From: Spongiibacter thalassae
Lineage (GTDB): Bacteria > Pseudomonadota > Gammaproteobacteria > Pseudomonadales > Spongiibacteraceae
Reading direction: 5' to 3'
DNA: 64,000 nucleotides
NCBI RefSeq assembly: GCF_012272835.1
Contig: NZ_JAAWWK010000005.1
Location: forward strand, 84,125 to 148,124
The position numbers were made by a program, and so were the translations under genes. The notes beneath the pieces were generated by a model. That model made no database searches, was not told the origin of the DNA, and saw only the letters and a list, made by a program, of their open reading frames with translations. Below, piece after piece: positions 62,596-64,000 of this stretch. Positions within the stretch are counted from its first letter, which is position 1, and each line of letters opens with the position of its first letter.

Positions 62596-62895
62596 ATGCT
62601 GAATGCAAGTCAGGTTCCAGACTGGACAGTCGGTGACAGCATAGAAGAATGGTGGTCTGAGATGGCCGGGCAGGGAGTGGCTTTTCATCCAGATGATATG
62701 CCAGACACGATAGTGTTCCAGGATAGTGGCAGGTCGTGTTTTGGCACAGACGCGTGCACGAAGCTGGAGCGAATACTGTCGAGTATGCTGAATATTCATG
62801 GCGACGAGGTTTATGACGTCGGGCAGGCTGCCATCATGGGTATGCTGGGCTGGGCGGAGTCGCCGGATAAGTCTGAATGGGTCAGGTCTGGCTAA
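62596..62895 (+). CDS. Small acidic protein of unknown function
   Basis: Protein of 99 residues beginning MLNASQVPDWTVGDSIEEWW, rich in Asp, Glu and Trp, without membrane or signal features. AAGGAGGGG 7 bases before ATG 62596 is the strongest ribosome site in this part of the window, which makes a real gene likely. No homologue is recognised. Its 3' end overlaps vsr by 4 bases tail to tail. It could be a regulator or an immunity or antitoxin-type protein of the restriction locus; that is a guess. Confidence 0.7.
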   Translation: MLNASQVPDWTVGDSIEEWWSEMAGQGVAFHPDDMPDTIVFQDSGRSCFGTDACTKLERILSSMLNIHGDEVYDVGQAAIMGMLGWAESPDKSEWVRSG

Positions 62896-63353
62896 TCCGG
62901 AGTTCTCCCGGTGATTTCGGCGTCCATCGTGTCGAACTGTATCCAGCGGGTGGTGGTTTCAATTACCTGCTCCAGGCCCAGTCGAGTTTTCCCTTTTAAA
63001 GAGCACTCCCAGATTGTCAGTGTTTTCCAACCCAGACGCCGGTATTGCGCGATGTTTCGTTGGTCGCGAAGTTTGTTTTCGGTGATTTTTTTGTGCCAAA
63101 ACTCCTTGCGCGTAGACGGCCATTTGAACAGGTGACAGTCGTGGCAGTGCCAAAAGCAACCATTTAATAAAACTATTGCGGAGTACTTAGGGAGCACAAG
63201 ATCGGGTTTGCCTGGCAGTCGTTTGTAATGCAAACAGTAGCGAAATCCTCGTTTATGCAAAGCCAAGCGAATCTGCAATTCAGGCTTGGTGTCTTTTCCG
63301 CGAATGCCGGACATCATGCGTAAACGGGTTTGAGAATTGACAGTGTCAGTCAT
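62892..63353 (-). CDS. vsr: Very short patch repair endonuclease Vsr
   Basis: Nicking endonuclease of 153 residues that starts repair of T:G mismatches arising from deaminated 5-methylcytosine. Family motifs: TRLRMMSGIRGKDTKPELQI, YRLPGKPDLVLP-type segment (YKRLPGKPDLVLPKYSAIVL), NGCFWHCHDCHLFKWP and FWHKKITENKLRD, with zinc-binding Cys/His. It sits beside an EcoRII-type nuclease, matching the CCWGG methylation context in which Vsr normally works. Confidence 0.95.
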   Translation of the reverse strand: MTDTVNSQTRLRMMSGIRGKDTKPELQIRLALHKRGFRYCLHYKRLPGKPDLVLPKYSAIVLLNGCFWHCHDCHLFKWPSTRKEFWHKKITENKLRDQRNIAQYRRLGWKTLTIWECSLKGKTRLGLEQVIETTTRWIQFDTMDAEITGRTPD

Positions 63354-63382
63354 ATTTTCATTGGTGGGTCGCTCGGGGATGG

Positions 63383-64000
63383 CTAAATTGCTTTCGTTTC
63401 TTCGATAAATCGAGTCAGTGTATAGAGGTGTTCCCTGATGGAGCTTGGAAAAGACTTATGTATAGGAGAAGGAACAACGAGTTTGACTTTTTCACTTGTC
63501 ATTTCTCGAAATTGGTTTTCAGATACACCTTGTTGTAGTGTGAATAGATACGATGTTTCTATTTTTCGGGCTTCATTGAGGATTTGACGCCAACGGTCTT
63601 TTACCGTGGTTTTGACGGCCAGTACCCGTAGCTTTTCAGTGGGGAAGTTGGGGTCATGGTACTCGTCACAGCCCGGAAATAAGAAGTCTGGCTTTTTATT
63701 TTCTTCCGTACGACATTGGACGCCAAAAAGGGTCAGCCCTTCTTCTTTAAATATGTTTTCCAAATGTAGCTCAAGAGACTTTCCTGATCTCGATTTACGT
63801 CGATTTGATATCGAGTTAGCGAGCTTGATGAAACTTTCTACGTCATCAAAACCCTGTTTTATTAGCGGGATCGTGTGGTGATGTTCAATGAGTTTAAATA
63901 AATCAAATTCATGGCTTCTTCTCTTCAATATCCGCTCATCGGCAGTTAGGTCTGCATGGAGGCCCTGTTCGAATAAGTGGTTAATGATCGCAGCCCCTGA
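63383..64000 (-). CDS. EcoRII-type restriction endonuclease, 5' end beyond the window
   Basis: At least 205 residues of the catalytic C-terminal domain. Key segments: SRSGKSLELHLENIFKEEGL, QCRTEENKKPDFLFPGCDEY, FPTEKLRVLAVKTTVKDRW and GVSENQFREM, which give the PD-(D/E)xK-type centre of EcoRII-C enzymes. A frame start at 63928 is only an internal TTG: the frame stays open to base 64000 (HLFEQGLHADLTADER), so the gene is truncated by the edge. EcoRII cuts at CCWGG; the matching cytosine methylase is probably encoded to the right. Confidence 0.92.
   Translation of the reverse strand, partial: SGAAIINHLFEQGLHADLTADERILKRRSHEFDLFKLIEHHHTIPLIKQGFDDVESFIKLANSISNRRKSRSGKSLELHLENIFKEEGLTLFGVQCRTEENKKPDFLFPGCDEYHDPNFPTEKLRVLAVKTTVKDRWRQILNEARKIETSYLFTLQQGVSENQFREMTSEKVKLVVPSPIHKSFPSSIREHLYTLTRFIEETKAI

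Overview
The window is about 58-60% G+C and comes from a gammaproteobacterium. Three things point there: the type IV pilus chemosensory cluster beside gshB (gshB / pilG-pilH-pilI-pilJ-chpA-chpC), the ABC-F / TIGR02444 / AlgP-like / FKBP neighbourhood, and minCDE in Pseudomonas-like form. The gene mix (TonB iron uptake, B12 riboswitch, marine-phage-like protein) suggests a marine or estuarine member of the Cellvibrionales/Spongiibacteraceae type. The order is a guess; the class is well supported. No rRNA, tRNA, CRISPR array or insertion sequence was recognised.

Layout. 1-10.5 kb: 5' part of gshB, then the Pil-Chp chemosensory operon controlling twitching motility and surface sensing, without pilK and chpB. 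10.5-20 kb: housekeeping genes (rsmE, argA, yheS, TIGR02444, AlgP-like, FKBP lipoprotein), two small enzymes, and an intergenic stretch with a likely 28-residue membrane protein. 20-29 kb: a transglutaminase/DUF2126 protein, a cupin-like protein, a methyltransferase and a CHASE hybrid kinase. 29-35 kb: yaiI, then a cobalamin riboswitch ahead of an exported CobN-like chelatase, an ExbB/MotA-like channel and a DUF2149 protein. This trio has the composition of the HmuS/U/V chelatase systems but carries a B12 switch. 35-38 kb: rbgA and a lipoprotein hydrolase. 38-41.5 kb: an A+T-richer accessory patch with an unknown protein, DUF3800, HNH and a phage-like protein. 41.5-45 kb: minCDE, a thioesterase and an iron alcohol dehydrogenase.

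45-52 kb holds an iron-uptake block on the minus strand: exbB-exbD-exbD-tonB-TonB-dependent receptor behind a good Fur box, then an FMN hydroxy-acid oxidase and a PiuC-type dioxygenase beyond a strongly structured repeat. 52.6-55.5 kb has two tandem paralogous secreted proteins. Each combines Ala-Leu-Pro-rich repeats with a shared domain of about 95 residues. Each is preceded by the same 21-nt hairpin, with a compensatory base-pair change between the two copies.

55.6-62.4 kb is a compact minus-strand operon: arsH-type flavin reductase, phosphopantetheinyl transferase, a one-module adenylation/carrier/thioesterase protein, an amidohydrolase and a cytochrome P450. It looks like a small undescribed biosynthetic pathway. 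62.5-64 kb ends in a restriction locus: a small unknown protein, vsr, and an EcoRII-type endonuclease cut by the window edge.

The strongest candidates for undescribed biology are the paired repeat proteins with their covarying hairpin, the riboswitch-controlled CobN/ExbB/DUF2149 unit, and the mini biosynthetic operon.
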